Shown: positions 39,771 to 48,732, counted from the stretch's first letter. The stretch is 64,000 nucleotides of DNA from Fredinandcohnia quinoae (GCF_022427965.1 NZ_JAKTTI010000024.1:1-64000); one strand, 5' to 3'. Numbers and translations are program-made. Notes: generated by a model not told the origin, from the sequence alone.

Positions 39771-40241
39771 ATGAATATCTCATTAAAAAATATCACTTCA
39801 CAAAAAGGGATTACATTAGTAGAAATTTTAGCTTCAATAGTTATTCTTACAATTATTATTTTTACTTTCTTATCAATGTACATTCACTCCGCTAAAACGA
39901 ATAAAATTTCCAAAGATATTCTAGATGCAACTTATGTAGCTCAAAGTCAAATAGAGTCTATTTATAATATAAGTAATAATACTAATCTTATTGATGGCTT
40001 ATCGGCATTACACACTAATCTAGGATTTAAATCAAATGGAGCAGATTGTAATACTGGCTGTGAGTTTGATAAACAGGAGAATGGTTATTATATCTTGTTA
40101 TCGATTAGTGGTGAAAGCAATGATTTATATAAAGTGATTATTAACGTATTCAATAATCCTTCAATGGAACAGAAGGAGGCCCAAATTGAAACATTATTAT
40201 CCTGGAAAAAAGCTGAGGTTGAATCAAATGATACGGAATAA
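39771..40241 (+). CDS. PilV-like minor prepilin, copy 1
   Basis: A 156-residue prepilin: leader ending SQKG, mature start ITLVEILASIVILTIIIFTF with Glu5, hydrophobic helix of about 20 residues, then a small domain with one cysteine pair (DCNTGCEF). The ribosome site AAAGGATGAG precedes the ATG. It overlaps the next pilin gene by 14 bases. Likely a priming or tip-proximal minor subunit. Paralogue at 50581-51060, which lacks the cysteine pair. Confidence 0.85.
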   Translation: MNISLKNITSQKGITLVEILASIVILTIIIFTFLSMYIHSAKTNKISKDILDATYVAQSQIESIYNISNNTNLIDGLSALHTNLGFKSNGADCNTGCEFDKQENGYYILLSISGESNDLYKVIINVFNNPSMEQKEAQIETLLSWKKAEVESNDTE

Positions 40242-40644
40242 CAAAGGTGTAACCTTGGTTGAAGTTATTGTAGTTGTTGCATTATTATCAATGGTTCTGC
40301 TTCTCATAAATGCTGTCAATATTTTTGGCCATAAGCAACTATCAAATCAATCTTCTCATATCGAAAATCAATCAAACGCTAGGCTAGCAATAAATATACT
40401 TACAAAAGAGATTCGAAGTGCAAAAACAGTAAATGTGTTAGACAATGTATTAACAATCAACGACAGCGATACATATACACTTGATGATTATTCGATTATG
40501 AAAAATGATAATGTCTTGATCTCAAATATTTATGAATTAAAAATAAAAATGCAAAATAATAAAATAAATTTAAAGGTTACAAGTAATGAAGGAGGAAATC
40601 AGCATTCCATATCTCTTTCAACTATTATCTATTTAAGGGAGTGA
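40228..40644 (+). CDS. PilW-like minor prepilin, copy 1
   Basis: A prepilin of 138 residues with leader MIRNNKG, mature start VTLVEVIVVVALLSMVLLL with Glu5, and a beta-rich remainder (NQSNARLAINILTKEIRSAK, typical of PilW/GspJ-type subunits). An ATG at 40186 is in frame but would add 14 residues before the leader; ATG 40228 overlaps the upstream gene end and mirrors the arrangement in copy 2. Confidence 0.85.
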   Translation: MIRNNKGVTLVEVIVVVALLSMVLLLINAVNIFGHKQLSNQSSHIENQSNARLAINILTKEIRSAKTVNVLDNVLTINDSDTYTLDDYSIMKNDNVLISNIYELKIKMQNNKINLKVTSNEGGNQHSISLSTIIYLRE

Positions 40645-40648
40645 AATC

Positions 40649-42253
40649 ATGTTCGGTTCATTTCGACAGAATAAATATTTAAAAAATGAGCATGGTCTTT
40701 CATTATTCATAGTATTGCTTGTATTAGTAGTTGTCTCAATTATGGGAATTAGCTTAATGGGGATGGCTGCTTCAAATGTCAAAATGAGCACAAGTGATCG
40801 TGAATATCAATCCACCTTCTATATTGCCGAGGCCGGTGCAAACAAGGTAATGAGTGAAATAAAGATTAAATTAGAGGAATTATATAACGATATTCAAAGT
40901 AAATATAAAGAATCTGAAAGAGAAGAAATCTATTTATACCAGGCAAAAGTCCTATTAAATGGTTTCGTATTAGATGAGTATAAGTATGTAAATGCTAAGG
41001 CACAAACAATAACAAGATATGACAATTTTTCTGAAACATTTAATGAGGAACCATATGCAGACGTAGCAGTTAAGGAGATAGGAGCAAACGAATATGCATT
41101 AACATCAGCAGGAATAATTGGAAATCGCACTCGGACTGTTGAAACTACCTTTAAAGTAGAATGGGCCTCAAAAGGACCATCGCCTTCGCCCATTTTTAAT
41201 GATAGGGTTGTATATTCAGATTCTTGTATCATACTAGAAGGTAGTGCAAGTATAGTTGGTAATGTTGGTTTAAATGGAAATTTGAGTTCAACTACAAAAT
41301 GCACGAATAATTCCCCACTTATCACTATATCAGGCGGTAATAATGATAGGATTAGTGGAAATATATATATAAGTAAAGAAGCACAAAATAATGAAATTAA
41401 GCTAAATGATAATATTAAGTTGCCAAACCCAGATCCAATAAAGACCGATCCAATAAACTATAAAGAAATGATGCCTCAATTTCCAGTTATTCCAAGCTTT
41501 GAATTAGCAAAGGATAAACAAATCGTAAAAAATGATTCAGAAAAATATAATGTTATCTATAATGGGAAACTTAGGATAGATAACTATTTAACCGATCAAT
41601 ATCAACTTGATCTTAATCAAAATCTATACTTTCAGGAAATAAAACTTGAATCTAATTACAATCTTACTATTAATGTGGGAAATTCAGATAAGGAAATTGT
41701 TGTTGATCATTTGAATATAAAAAATGGCCATATTAACATAATTGGTTCCGGAAAACTAAAAATATATGTTAAAAATGATATTACATTGGGATCTGGTAGT
41801 ACAATTAATAAAAAAGGTGACATTCATAATTTGGCCATCTATTTAAAAGGTTCCGGCAATACTTCATCCCCTAAAAATGTAACATTAGCGGGTTCCCAAG
41901 AAGTATATGGTTCCTTGTTTGCAGAAGATGCAAATATTAAGTTTACAGCTGGATCCGGTTTTCATGGTCATATTTATACTGGAGGAACTAGCTTTATCAT
42001 TGATGGAGGTGCTTATGCTTATTCTAAAATGATATTTGCACCAATGGCTAGTTTTCAATTATTGGCAGGTGCTACGATAAAAGGTTCTGTTATCTCAGAT
42101 TCATTTTATAGTAGTGGTGGGAGCAAAATTACATTTGAAACGATATACGATGATGATCTAATCGAATTACCTCTACCGGAGGATGATACTGAAAATGAAT
42201 ATACACCACCAACTGAACCAATATCAATTATAAGTCCAATAAGAGAAAAATAA
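40649..42253 (+). CDS. large PilX/GspK-like minor prepilin, copy 1
   Basis: A 534-residue pilin-like protein. Leader ends NEHG, followed by LSLFIVLLVLVVVSIMGISL; position 5 of the mature chain is Ile, not Glu. The family feature YIAEAGANKVMSEIK follows. The C-terminal 350 residues are Gly/Asn/Ser-rich with repeated short strands (GNVGLNGNL, GNIYISKEA, GSLFAEDANIKFTAG, GHIYTGGTSFIIDGG), suggesting a beta-helix like that of bactofilins or polymer-like domains. Large size and missing Glu5 fit a tip subunit. Paralogue at 51491-52975 has a shorter middle. Confidence 0.85.
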   Translation: MFGSFRQNKYLKNEHGLSLFIVLLVLVVVSIMGISLMGMAASNVKMSTSDREYQSTFYIAEAGANKVMSEIKIKLEELYNDIQSKYKESEREEIYLYQAKVLLNGFVLDEYKYVNAKAQTITRYDNFSETFNEEPYADVAVKEIGANEYALTSAGIIGNRTRTVETTFKVEWASKGPSPSPIFNDRVVYSDSCIILEGSASIVGNVGLNGNLSSTTKCTNNSPLITISGGNNDRISGNIYISKEAQNNEIKLNDNIKLPNPDPIKTDPINYKEMMPQFPVIPSFELAKDKQIVKNDSEKYNVIYNGKLRIDNYLTDQYQLDLNQNLYFQEIKLESNYNLTINVGNSDKEIVVDHLNIKNGHINIIGSGKLKIYVKNDITLGSGSTINKKGDIHNLAIYLKGSGNTSSPKNVTLAGSQEVYGSLFAEDANIKFTAGSGFHGHIYTGGTSFIIDGGAYAYSKMIFAPMASFQLLAGATIKGSVISDSFYSSGGSKITFETIYDDDLIELPLPEDDTENEYTPPTEPISIISPIREK

Positions 42254-42265
42254 CTAACATGATGA

Positions 42266-42308
42266 GGCTGTCTTCAAAAGTCATTTTTCACCGACTTTTT
42301 GGACAGCC
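42266..42308. terminator. bidirectional terminator between minor pilin operon 1 and spoIIB
   Basis: Arms GGCTGTC (42266-42272) and GACAGCC (42302-42308) with an inner AAAGTC/GACTTT pairing lie between convergent genes. Confidence 0.75.
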
Positions 42309-42310
42309 AC

Positions 42311-42342
42311 AAAATTGAAAATATTCATCAAAAATTTATTTT
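42311..42342. repeat. 32-bp direct repeat, right copy
   Basis: Matches 29633-29664 at 31 of 32 bases in the same orientation and overlaps the end of spoIIB. Sequence on either side is unrelated. Confidence 0.85.
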
Positions 42343-43391
42343 AATTGACCGACCCATTGTCCATAGTTTTTATAAGCATCGAGTAATGATTGCTGTGATT
42401 GCCATAATGCTTTGTCATTATCGCTCTTTTTGTAAGTATGTAAATATTCTTGAGAATTTGAAAGTGAGTTTACGAAATTACTTAATTTTTCATTAACACC
42501 TTCAAGTTTTATACTCTTCAATTTTCCATCTAAACCTTCAAGCTGCTTTGATTGTTCTTCACTAATTGCCCCAGTATTGAATGCCTGTGAGGAGATGCTT
42601 AGCAACTCCTGAAATACTTCGATGCTATGACTAATTAAATTTGAGTCTGCTACTGGAACAGTTTTATATGAGCCCCCATTTATCACAAATTCCTTAGCAA
42701 AATATCCTGTATCCGGATCTGTATATTTACTTTTGAGTCCAGCTAAATCTTCCTTTACTAATCCAGCCCCAATTAACACGTAAAAAAAGCCATCTTGTTC
42801 AATCTCAATTGCCGCATAGCCTGCGGCTTTTAGCTCATTAACTATTACATCTGCTGCATCAGCAGTAGAAAATCGCCCCCCTTGAATTACACCTATTGAA
42901 AGTGGCTCCAATTGAAATGCACTAGTTTTACCAGCTTTTGCATCACTTTTATCTTCTGGTTTACTTTTTTCATTAGCAGATACTGAAGATGTCGTTGTAT
43001 TTACTGGTTTTTGATTCGTATCTTTGACAACCATTAAAATCATTATTCCAAATCCGACTCCTATAAAAACGGCTAATATTGTCGTCATTACAATTTGTTT
43101 CAAAGTGAAAATTTGGTTGCCCTTTATTCTAGTTGGTCGAATCCCTTTTCTATTAGAACTTATCGCATCACGTAGGTCTTCAATCGGAATTATTGGCCGT
43201 TCATCTTTTTGCATCTTTTCATTTTGAATTGATTCATCTGGTAGCACCCATGTGAAATTTTCTTCCTCTTCTCTCGCAGCAGCAATTTCTTCATCTGCTT
43301 GGTGAAGTTGGAAATGTTCATTGTTCCTTTCAGGGACAGTTCGCTCTTTCCCGTTTATTTTTATTGAAATTTTATTTTGATGCTTGTCCAT
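42336..43391 (-). CDS. spoIIB: SpoIIB-like SPOR-domain sporulation protein
   Basis: SpoIIB localises to the sporulation septum and helps engulfment. About 351 residues: a cytoplasmic N-terminus starting MDKHQNKISIKINGKERTVP, one membrane helix near residue 110 (MTTILAVFIGVGFGIMILMV), then an exported region containing a SPOR-like segment (IGVIQGGRFSTADAADVIVN to FYVLIGAG) that would bind denuded glycan. Start ATG 43391 follows AAGGTGG. In B. subtilis spoIIB lies between maf and comC; here it sits between the two pilus loci, with its own terminator-insulated unit. Confidence 0.85.
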   Translation of the reverse strand: MDKHQNKISIKINGKERTVPERNNEHFQLHQADEEIAAAREEEENFTWVLPDESIQNEKMQKDERPIIPIEDLRDAISSNRKGIRPTRIKGNQIFTLKQIVMTTILAVFIGVGFGIMILMVVKDTNQKPVNTTTSSVSANEKSKPEDKSDAKAGKTSAFQLEPLSIGVIQGGRFSTADAADVIVNELKAAGYAAIEIEQDGFFYVLIGAGLVKEDLAGLKSKYTDPDTGYFAKEFVINGGSYKTVPVADSNLISHSIEVFQELLSISSQAFNTGAISEEQSKQLEGLDGKLKSIKLEGVNEKLSNFVNSLSNSQEYLHTYKKSDNDKALWQSQQSLLDAYKNYGQWVGQLK

Positions 43392-43461
43392 TCTTTCACC
43401 ACCTTCAATCAAATACTCCTCGACTATTTTTACCTATGCTAACATATCCATAAAAAAAAAT

Positions 43462-43484
43462 AACAAGACATTTGTCGTCTTGTT
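43462..43484 (-). terminator. terminator of pilus operon 2
   Basis: A perfect 8-bp stem (AACAAGAC with GTCTTGTT) followed by ATTTTTTTTT on the minus strand, between pilO2 and spoIIB. Confidence 0.9.
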
Positions 43485-43525
43485 GTAAATGGTTTTCGTC
43501 AAATTTTTTAGAAATACTAGCCTTC

Positions 43526-44233
43526 TTACTCTTTGTCCAAACCAATAGCCAACGGATCCGTCTTATTACTTGGATCTGGTATATCAATTTTTGGAGCATC
43601 ATCCACAAGGTCAACTAGATCAGGCATATATAACGATGAAATTGTGACATCAAAATTAAGTGAAGTTGGTTCTTGATTCACCGAATAAAGCTCAGGTCTT
43701 CCAGTAAAATTCAAAGAATTAACTTTTGTGATCCTCGTTTGGTGCTCAATAGTAGCTAAGAAATCTTCAAGTTCATGGTAACTTGGAGATTCTACAGTTA
43801 AAGTTACAATAATCTGTTTTAACGCTTCAGCTATTTCTGGTTCGATAATGATCTGCTGATTTTTCTTTACAACAGTACTTGCGTCTGAATTTATTTGAAT
43901 TTTATCACCTTCACCAAAAGTCATATTAGTTATTTTACAATTTGATGTAGTCTCAGCACGTTGGAGATCAAGTATTAATTGCTCAACTAACGGTATAACT
44001 GGAACTATTTTCTGGACTTCCGTTGAACTTTTGATTGGCTTATCGTTATATTTCTGTTTATCTACTACGGTATCATATAACCTCTTTTCCATTTTTAAGT
44101 CTATTCTCAGTTGTTCGTTTGTCGTATGAATAGGCTTTATTTTTATATAGTAAAATAGCGAAAAGCTACCGACTAGTAAAACAATGAGTAGTAGTAAAGT
44201 TATAAGTTGTTTTCTCGTAAATTGGAGAGTCAT
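43526..44233 (-). CDS. pilO: PilO-like pilus alignment protein, copy 2
   Basis: About 235 residues. The N-terminal TLQFTRKQLITLLLLIVLLV and the C-terminal half (TRITKVNSLNFTGRPELYSV, PDPSNKTDPLAIGLD) match PilO1 closely, while the middle is shorter. It ends with the operon terminator. ATG 44233 corresponds to the PilO1 start; an ATG at 44239 overlaps the pilN2 stop and is too near the ribosome site. Confidence 0.85.
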   Translation of the reverse strand: MTLQFTRKQLITLLLLIVLLVGSFSLFYYIKIKPIHTTNEQLRIDLKMEKRLYDTVVDKQKYNDKPIKSSTEVQKIVPVIPLVEQLILDLQRAETTSNCKITNMTFGEGDKIQINSDASTVVKKNQQIIIEPEIAEALKQIIVTLTVESPSYHELEDFLATIEHQTRITKVNSLNFTGRPELYSVNQEPTSLNFDVTISSLYMPDLVDLVDDAPKIDIPDPSNKTDPLAIGLDKE

Positions 44234-44235
44234 CT

Positions 44236-44913
44236 TCATTTTCCCTCCCTTTGTATCGATTTCACATATTCCTTATCTATCGTAATTTCTAATGTGGCAT
44301 AATACCTTGAAAAATAGTCAACCTTATCCATTTCCAACTTAGTATTGACTCCTTGTTTTTCTTCATTTTCATTAGTAGCAACTTTTGAAGCATTCGTTTC
44401 AGTAATTGGTGCTTCTTCGACTTCTACATCATCGATTTTTCTTGTTGTCACTGAATTAATTTTTGTTTGTTTGAAATAAGGTGAGTTAGTTAGGGAAGCT
44501 AAATAGTAAGCAACTTGATTGTTTGTATCAAATTGAACAATTAATGATATGATCCCATCATCAACGTATGAAAAGGATTGAATATAACCCTGTTCAGGTA
44601 ATAATGCAGTTAAATGATTTAATAATGGTACTGTCTCAATAAAATAATCATTTGCCCATTTTACAACTTTCTCAAGCTTGATTACATCTGAGGATTCCTG
44701 TTCAGTTGCATATCTTTGTTCTACCTTAGCACGTTTTTTTTGAAGCATAGAAATTTCTGAAGATAATTGTTGCTCTGTAATGATTGCTTTTTCATGTTGC
44801 ATATATAGAAAAATAGTGCCACTGAGCCCAATAAGGAACATAATCATAAAGATAAGATAATTAGCTCGATTTTTATATTCTTTTCTTGCTAATAAATTGA
44901 TTTCAACTAACAT
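44236..44913 (-). CDS. pilN: PilN-like pilus assembly protein, copy 2
   Basis: A 225-residue bitopic protein starting MLVEINLLARKEYKNR; the usual INLLP has Ala instead of Pro. Membrane helix at about 20-38, then a domain with VKWANDYFIETVPLLNHLTA shared with PilN1. The acidic linker near 155-195 is diverged. It is directly downstream of pilM2. Confidence 0.87.
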   Translation of the reverse strand: MLVEINLLARKEYKNRANYLIFMIMFLIGLSGTIFLYMQHEKAIITEQQLSSEISMLQKKRAKVEQRYATEQESSDVIKLEKVVKWANDYFIETVPLLNHLTALLPEQGYIQSFSYVDDGIISLIVQFDTNNQVAYYLASLTNSPYFKQTKINSVTTRKIDDVEVEEAPITETNASKVATNENEEKQGVNTKLEMDKVDYFSRYYATLEITIDKEYVKSIQREGK

Positions 44914-44915
44914 TG

Positions 44916-45887
44916 CTATCCCTCTTTCAGCGCTAAACCTAATGGTAGCAAAAAGTGAACTGGCAGTTTTTCTAAAGTATCAATCGTCTTAATTGGAAGT
45001 TCAAAACGGTCTATTATGGCTGATATCAAATTTGAAAGGTATGGGTGGTCACCACTCATTAAAATATCGGTTACCTGCTCATTACCCTGCCTAATATTAA
45101 AGCGATAAAAATTGATTAAATGCTCAATTTCCCTCACAATTTCTTCAATAATGATTTCGACACTTTTGTTATGATTGATCCAGTTAATTTCAGCAATTGT
45201 TTGTTCGGGATTTTGACGTATCTCCCAATCGGCAATCGTGGAATCTAATGCAATATGTCTCATAAAAATCGGTAAATGCTCGTGAAATATACTTAAATTT
45301 ACAGATTGCATATCAAATTGTACGAGTAATGAATGGTTATCAATTTTTGTTTTATTATAAGAGTGAAATAAACGATACATGCATAGAGGAGAAATATCGG
45401 CGGCAATTGGTCTTAAAGAAACCTCCTTAAAAAGTGAAGCATAGTCTTGGGAAATTTCACGAGGAGTAGCAAACATTAATACATCCTTATTACGATCCCC
45501 TTCCGATATCTTTTTAAAGTCAATGACAGGTTCGTCAAATGGTAAATGGATTGAACTGCCTAGTTCTAATAGCAAATAACCAATTATTTCGTTATCTTTT
45601 ATATCAATCGGAATTGCTGCTTTTCGTATCACAACAAATGGATCTGGAATTACAAATCGTACTTCTCTTTTTTTGATTTCCCATTCTGAAACACACTCAT
45701 CCAAAATTAAATGTAATGTATCTCTGTCCATTATTTTACCTTCATTAATTATCCCTTTAGGAATATATCGTTCACGAAAATTTCGAACTGTTAACGGACT
45801 GTTTTTTTTTCCTCCAACATAACGAATGACATGGTCCTTTATTATGATATTCGCTATTTGATTTGAGAAAAATAAAGAAAAAGCCAT
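44916..45887 (-). CDS. pilM: PilM-like pilus assembly protein, copy 2
   Basis: A 323-residue soluble protein aligned end to end with PilM1 (AFSLFFSNQIANIIIKDHVI; RFVIPDPFVVIRKAAIPIDI; LMSGDHPYLSNLISAIIDRF). The open frame runs to 45935, but AAGGGGATT precedes ATG 45887, matching the PilM1 start. Unlike copy 1, there is no prepilin peptidase gene before it: a stem-loop and the pilA2 gene come next. Confidence 0.85.
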   Translation of the reverse strand: MAFSLFFSNQIANIIIKDHVIRYVGGKKNSPLTVRNFRERYIPKGIINEGKIMDRDTLHLILDECVSEWEIKKREVRFVIPDPFVVIRKAAIPIDIKDNEIIGYLLLELGSSIHLPFDEPVIDFKKISEGDRNKDVLMFATPREISQDYASLFKEVSLRPIAADISPLCMYRLFHSYNKTKIDNHSLLVQFDMQSVNLSIFHEHLPIFMRHIALDSTIADWEIRQNPEQTIAEINWINHNKSVEIIIEEIVREIEHLINFYRFNIRQGNEQVTDILMSGDHPYLSNLISAIIDRFELPIKTIDTLEKLPVHFLLPLGLALKEG

Positions 45888-45909
45888 CTTGATAATCCCC
45901 TTATATAAA

Positions 45910-45933
45910 GAGGACAACCAAAGGATCGTCCTC
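45910..45933 (-). terminator. stem-loop between pilA2 and pilM2, possible attenuator
   Basis: GAGGACGATC pairs with GGTTGTCCTC (minus strand) with G-U pairs. It is the counterpart of 33549-33572: the same outer arms, with compensating changes inside. Confidence 0.6.
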
Positions 45934-45960
45934 AATTGTTTTTAGTCATTTATATGGAGC

Positions 45961-46449
45961 TTATTTATCAGCTATTACATCTCTAGTTAAATCATTGGAA
46001 GCAATTGGATCACCAGCAGAACCTACAGATCTTTCGGATCCAGCTAAAAATACTGAATAGATATATGTGTTACCGTCTTTTGTAATCCTCACATATGATG
46101 TCGTTGGTTGACTTGCTGGGATTTGGTCAAGATTTTCTCCAACTATATATTCGCCCCCATCAGGATCTGTAAATTTATCTAAATATCCTTGGTTTATTAA
46201 ATACTCAAGTGGCAAATAACTTTCACCACCTTCATTGGATGGAAGTAATTCGCTATTACCAGTTACGGCAATCTTTGCTCCACTTACCATTTGTTGTGCA
46301 TTTGCAATATGTGCATCTTTCTTAGAATTATCAATAATAGCACCAATACTAGGTACGGCGATTGCAGCGATTATCCCTAAAATTACGATAACTGCAAGCA
46401 ACTCAACCAAAGTTAAACCCTTCTCATTTTTCACAAGCTTTTTAAGCAT
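45961..46449 (-). CDS. pilA: major pilin PilA, copy 2
   Basis: A 162-residue type IV prepilin with leader MLKKLVKNEKG, cleavage before LTLVE, Glu5 and the same hydrophobic helix as PilA1. Residues 12-60 are almost the same as PilA1; the globular end differs (ERSVGSAGDPIASND). Only 23 bases separate it from pilC2, in contrast with 147 in copy 1. Confidence 0.93.
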   Translation of the reverse strand: MLKKLVKNEKGLTLVELLAVIVILGIIAAIAVPSIGAIIDNSKKDAHIANAQQMVSGAKIAVTGNSELLPSNEGGESYLPLEYLINQGYLDKFTDPDGGEYIVGENLDQIPASQPTTSYVRITKDGNTYIYSVFLAGSERSVGSAGDPIASNDLTRDVIADK

Positions 46450-46472
46450 ATTATCATCCTACCTTATCAGTT

Positions 46473-47678
46473 TTATTGTATTTTATTGAAGATGTCGAAC
46501 ATTGGAACCATTATTGAAGTAACGATTACTCCAACAATACCACTTAATATGACGATCATTATTGGTTCTATTAATGATTTTAGTTTATCAGTTGCATTTT
46601 CTACTTCATCCTCATAAAAGGTTGCTACCTTTCCTAGCATTTCATCAAGTGAACCAGTATTTTCACCAATAACTATCATTTGAGTTATAAGTGGTGGGAA
46701 CGCCCAATGCTTTTTCATTGGTATCGTCATTGATTTTCCCTTTTCTAAAGAATCACGTGATTGCTTCAATACCCCTGCTACTACTTCATTTTCAACTATC
46801 GTTTCAACAACTGCTAAAGTTTGTAGAATAGGAACAGAGCTGCTTAATAAGGAACTTAAAGTTCTCGTCATTCTCGCTAATACCGCTTTCTGTAACATCT
46901 TACCGAATACTGGTATTTTCAAAACAAGATAATCATAATAATATTTTGATTCTTTATTTTGCTTAATCATAATTATCGATAAATAAAATAAGAAAAAAAT
47001 AAGGATTACTACCCACCAATATGATTGCATGAACTCACTTGAGTGAAGAACAAATGTTGTAATTGGTGGGAGGTCTGCCCCAAATCCTGAAAACATCGTA
47101 ACAAATGTCGGTACGACTGATGTAAGCAAAAAAATAACAACTGCAATTGTAACAACCCCTATCACTGCTGGATATGTCATTGCAGATTTAACTTTTTGTC
47201 TAGTTTTATGTTGTTTTTCAAAATGTACCGCTAGACGTTCCAATGTTTCATCTAGAGTTCCTCCAATTTCGCCAACTTTTACCATGTTAGTAAATAGGGT
47301 TGAGAAAACTTTTTTATGCTTTGCCGTGGCCTTTGAAAGCGAAATACCTTCACGCAAATCTAATTCAACTTCTACAAGTGCACGTTTCAAAGCTTTACTA
47401 CTTGATTGACTAGCTAATATCGCCATAGAGTCTACAACAGTAATCCCTGCTTTTATTAGTGTTGAAAATTGTCGTAAAAAGATTGTAAAATCCTGTAGTT
47501 TCACAGGATTCCCAATTGACAAATCCTTCGTAAAGAGTGTTTCAGGTACTTCATCCATTTGTATAACTCGAATTCCAGAGTCTCGAAGCTTCGTTATCGC
47601 CTCACGTTTAGAGGGTGCATGAACTTTACCAGACCTTTTCCCTTTCGTATCTCGACCTTGATATTTAAATCTAGGCAT
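46473..47678 (-). CDS. pilC: PilC platform protein, copy 2
   Basis: The 401 residues are the same length as PilC1 with conservative differences throughout (LRQFSTLIKAGITVVDSMAI; MTRTLSSLLSSSVPILQTLA). Two T2SF domains and three membrane helices. Starts 2 bases after pilT2. Confidence 0.95.
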   Translation of the reverse strand: MPRFKYQGRDTKGKRSGKVHAPSKREAITKLRDSGIRVIQMDEVPETLFTKDLSIGNPVKLQDFTIFLRQFSTLIKAGITVVDSMAILASQSSSKALKRALVEVELDLREGISLSKATAKHKKVFSTLFTNMVKVGEIGGTLDETLERLAVHFEKQHKTRQKVKSAMTYPAVIGVVTIAVVIFLLTSVVPTFVTMFSGFGADLPPITTFVLHSSEFMQSYWWVVILIFFLFYLSIIMIKQNKESKYYYDYLVLKIPVFGKMLQKAVLARMTRTLSSLLSSSVPILQTLAVVETIVENEVVAGVLKQSRDSLEKGKSMTIPMKKHWAFPPLITQMIVIGENTGSLDEMLGKVATFYEDEVENATDKLKSLIEPIMIVILSGIVGVIVTSIMVPMFDIFNKIQ

Positions 47679-47680
47679 AA

Positions 47681-48721
47681 TTATTCAACCTTCTCTTGTA
47701 TAAATGGTCGTGCAATTTCTTTGGCAATCACTCCATTGTTGATTAGCTCATGAATACTATGATCTAATGTCTGCATACCTTCTGCTCGGCTTGTCTGAAT
47801 GACATTTTTAATTTGATGATTTTTCTCATTGCGTATTAAATTTGCTACCGCTGAATTATTAACGAGAATCTCAGTCGCAGCACGTCTACCACTCCGATCA
47901 ACTGTAGGAAATAATCGTTGTGAAATAATTGAAACTAATACAGAAGCAAGCTGAATCCTAATTTGTCCCTGCTGTGAAACCGGAAACGCATCAATGATAC
48001 GATCAATTGTAGATGGTGCACTTGATGTGTGCAAAGTACCCAAAACAAGATGACCCGTCTCTGCTGCTGTAATAGCAGTATGAATTGTTTCCAGGTCTCT
48101 CATTTCACCTACTAATATTACATCTGGATCCTGTCTCAGCGCTGCACGTAATCCATTGGCAAAATTCTTAGTATCGAATCCAACTTCACGTTGGTCAATA
48201 ATGCTGCTGCCATGCTTATGCAAATACTCAATTGGATCCTCTAGTGTAATGATATGTTTACTCATCGAATGATTCATATAATCAATCATAGCAGCCATCG
48301 TTGTGGACTTCCCGCTCCCGGTCGGTCCTGTTACTAGTATTAAACCTTGGGGCTTTTCTGATACCCTTTTTAAAATTTGTGGTAGTTTTAATTCCTCAAT
48401 AGTAGGTATATGTGTTGGTACTACACGGAAGGCGAGAGCGACACATCCGCGTTGTTTATATACATTCACCCGAAATCTTGATACTCCTGGAATTCCATAA
48501 GAAAAATCTAATTCACCTTTTTCCTGAAAAATCTCCCACATTTCTTCAGAAATAATTGATTTAGCCAAACCTGCAATAATTTCCGGGATTAAAGATTCTT
48601 TGCCATATCTTTGTAAGTCACCATGAATCCGGAAAATAGGAGGAGTACCTGCTGTTATGTGAATGTCAGATGCCTTAAGCTCGTGTGCAGATCGTAAAAT
48701 AAAATCAATTTTCTCCTTCAA
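47681..48721 (-). CDS. pilT: PilT retraction ATPase, copy 2
   Basis: The 346 residues are collinear with PilT1, with identical Walker A (GPTGSGKSTTMAAMIDY), Walker B (VILVGEMRDLETI) and His box. Differences concentrate near residues 40-65 and at the C-terminus. The DNA differs at many third codon positions, so the duplicate is old and under purifying selection. Confidence 0.97.
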   Translation of the reverse strand: MKEKIDFILRSAHELKASDIHITAGTPPIFRIHGDLQRYGKESLIPEIIAGLAKSIISEEMWEIFQEKGELDFSYGIPGVSRFRVNVYKQRGCVALAFRVVPTHIPTIEELKLPQILKRVSEKPQGLILVTGPTGSGKSTTMAAMIDYMNHSMSKHIITLEDPIEYLHKHGSSIIDQREVGFDTKNFANGLRAALRQDPDVILVGEMRDLETIHTAITAAETGHLVLGTLHTSSAPSTIDRIIDAFPVSQQGQIRIQLASVLVSIISQRLFPTVDRSGRRAATEILVNNSAVANLIRNEKNHQIKNVIQTSRAEGMQTLDHSIHELINNGVIAKEIARPFIQEKVE

Positions 48722-48732
48722 ATTTTTCCCAC

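Noticed and set aside
29633-42342. The 32-bp repeat pair as phage or integrative-element attachment sites
   Set aside because: No integrase, recombinase or phage gene lies between them; the content is a pilus locus with a paralogue next door, so duplication is the simpler reading.
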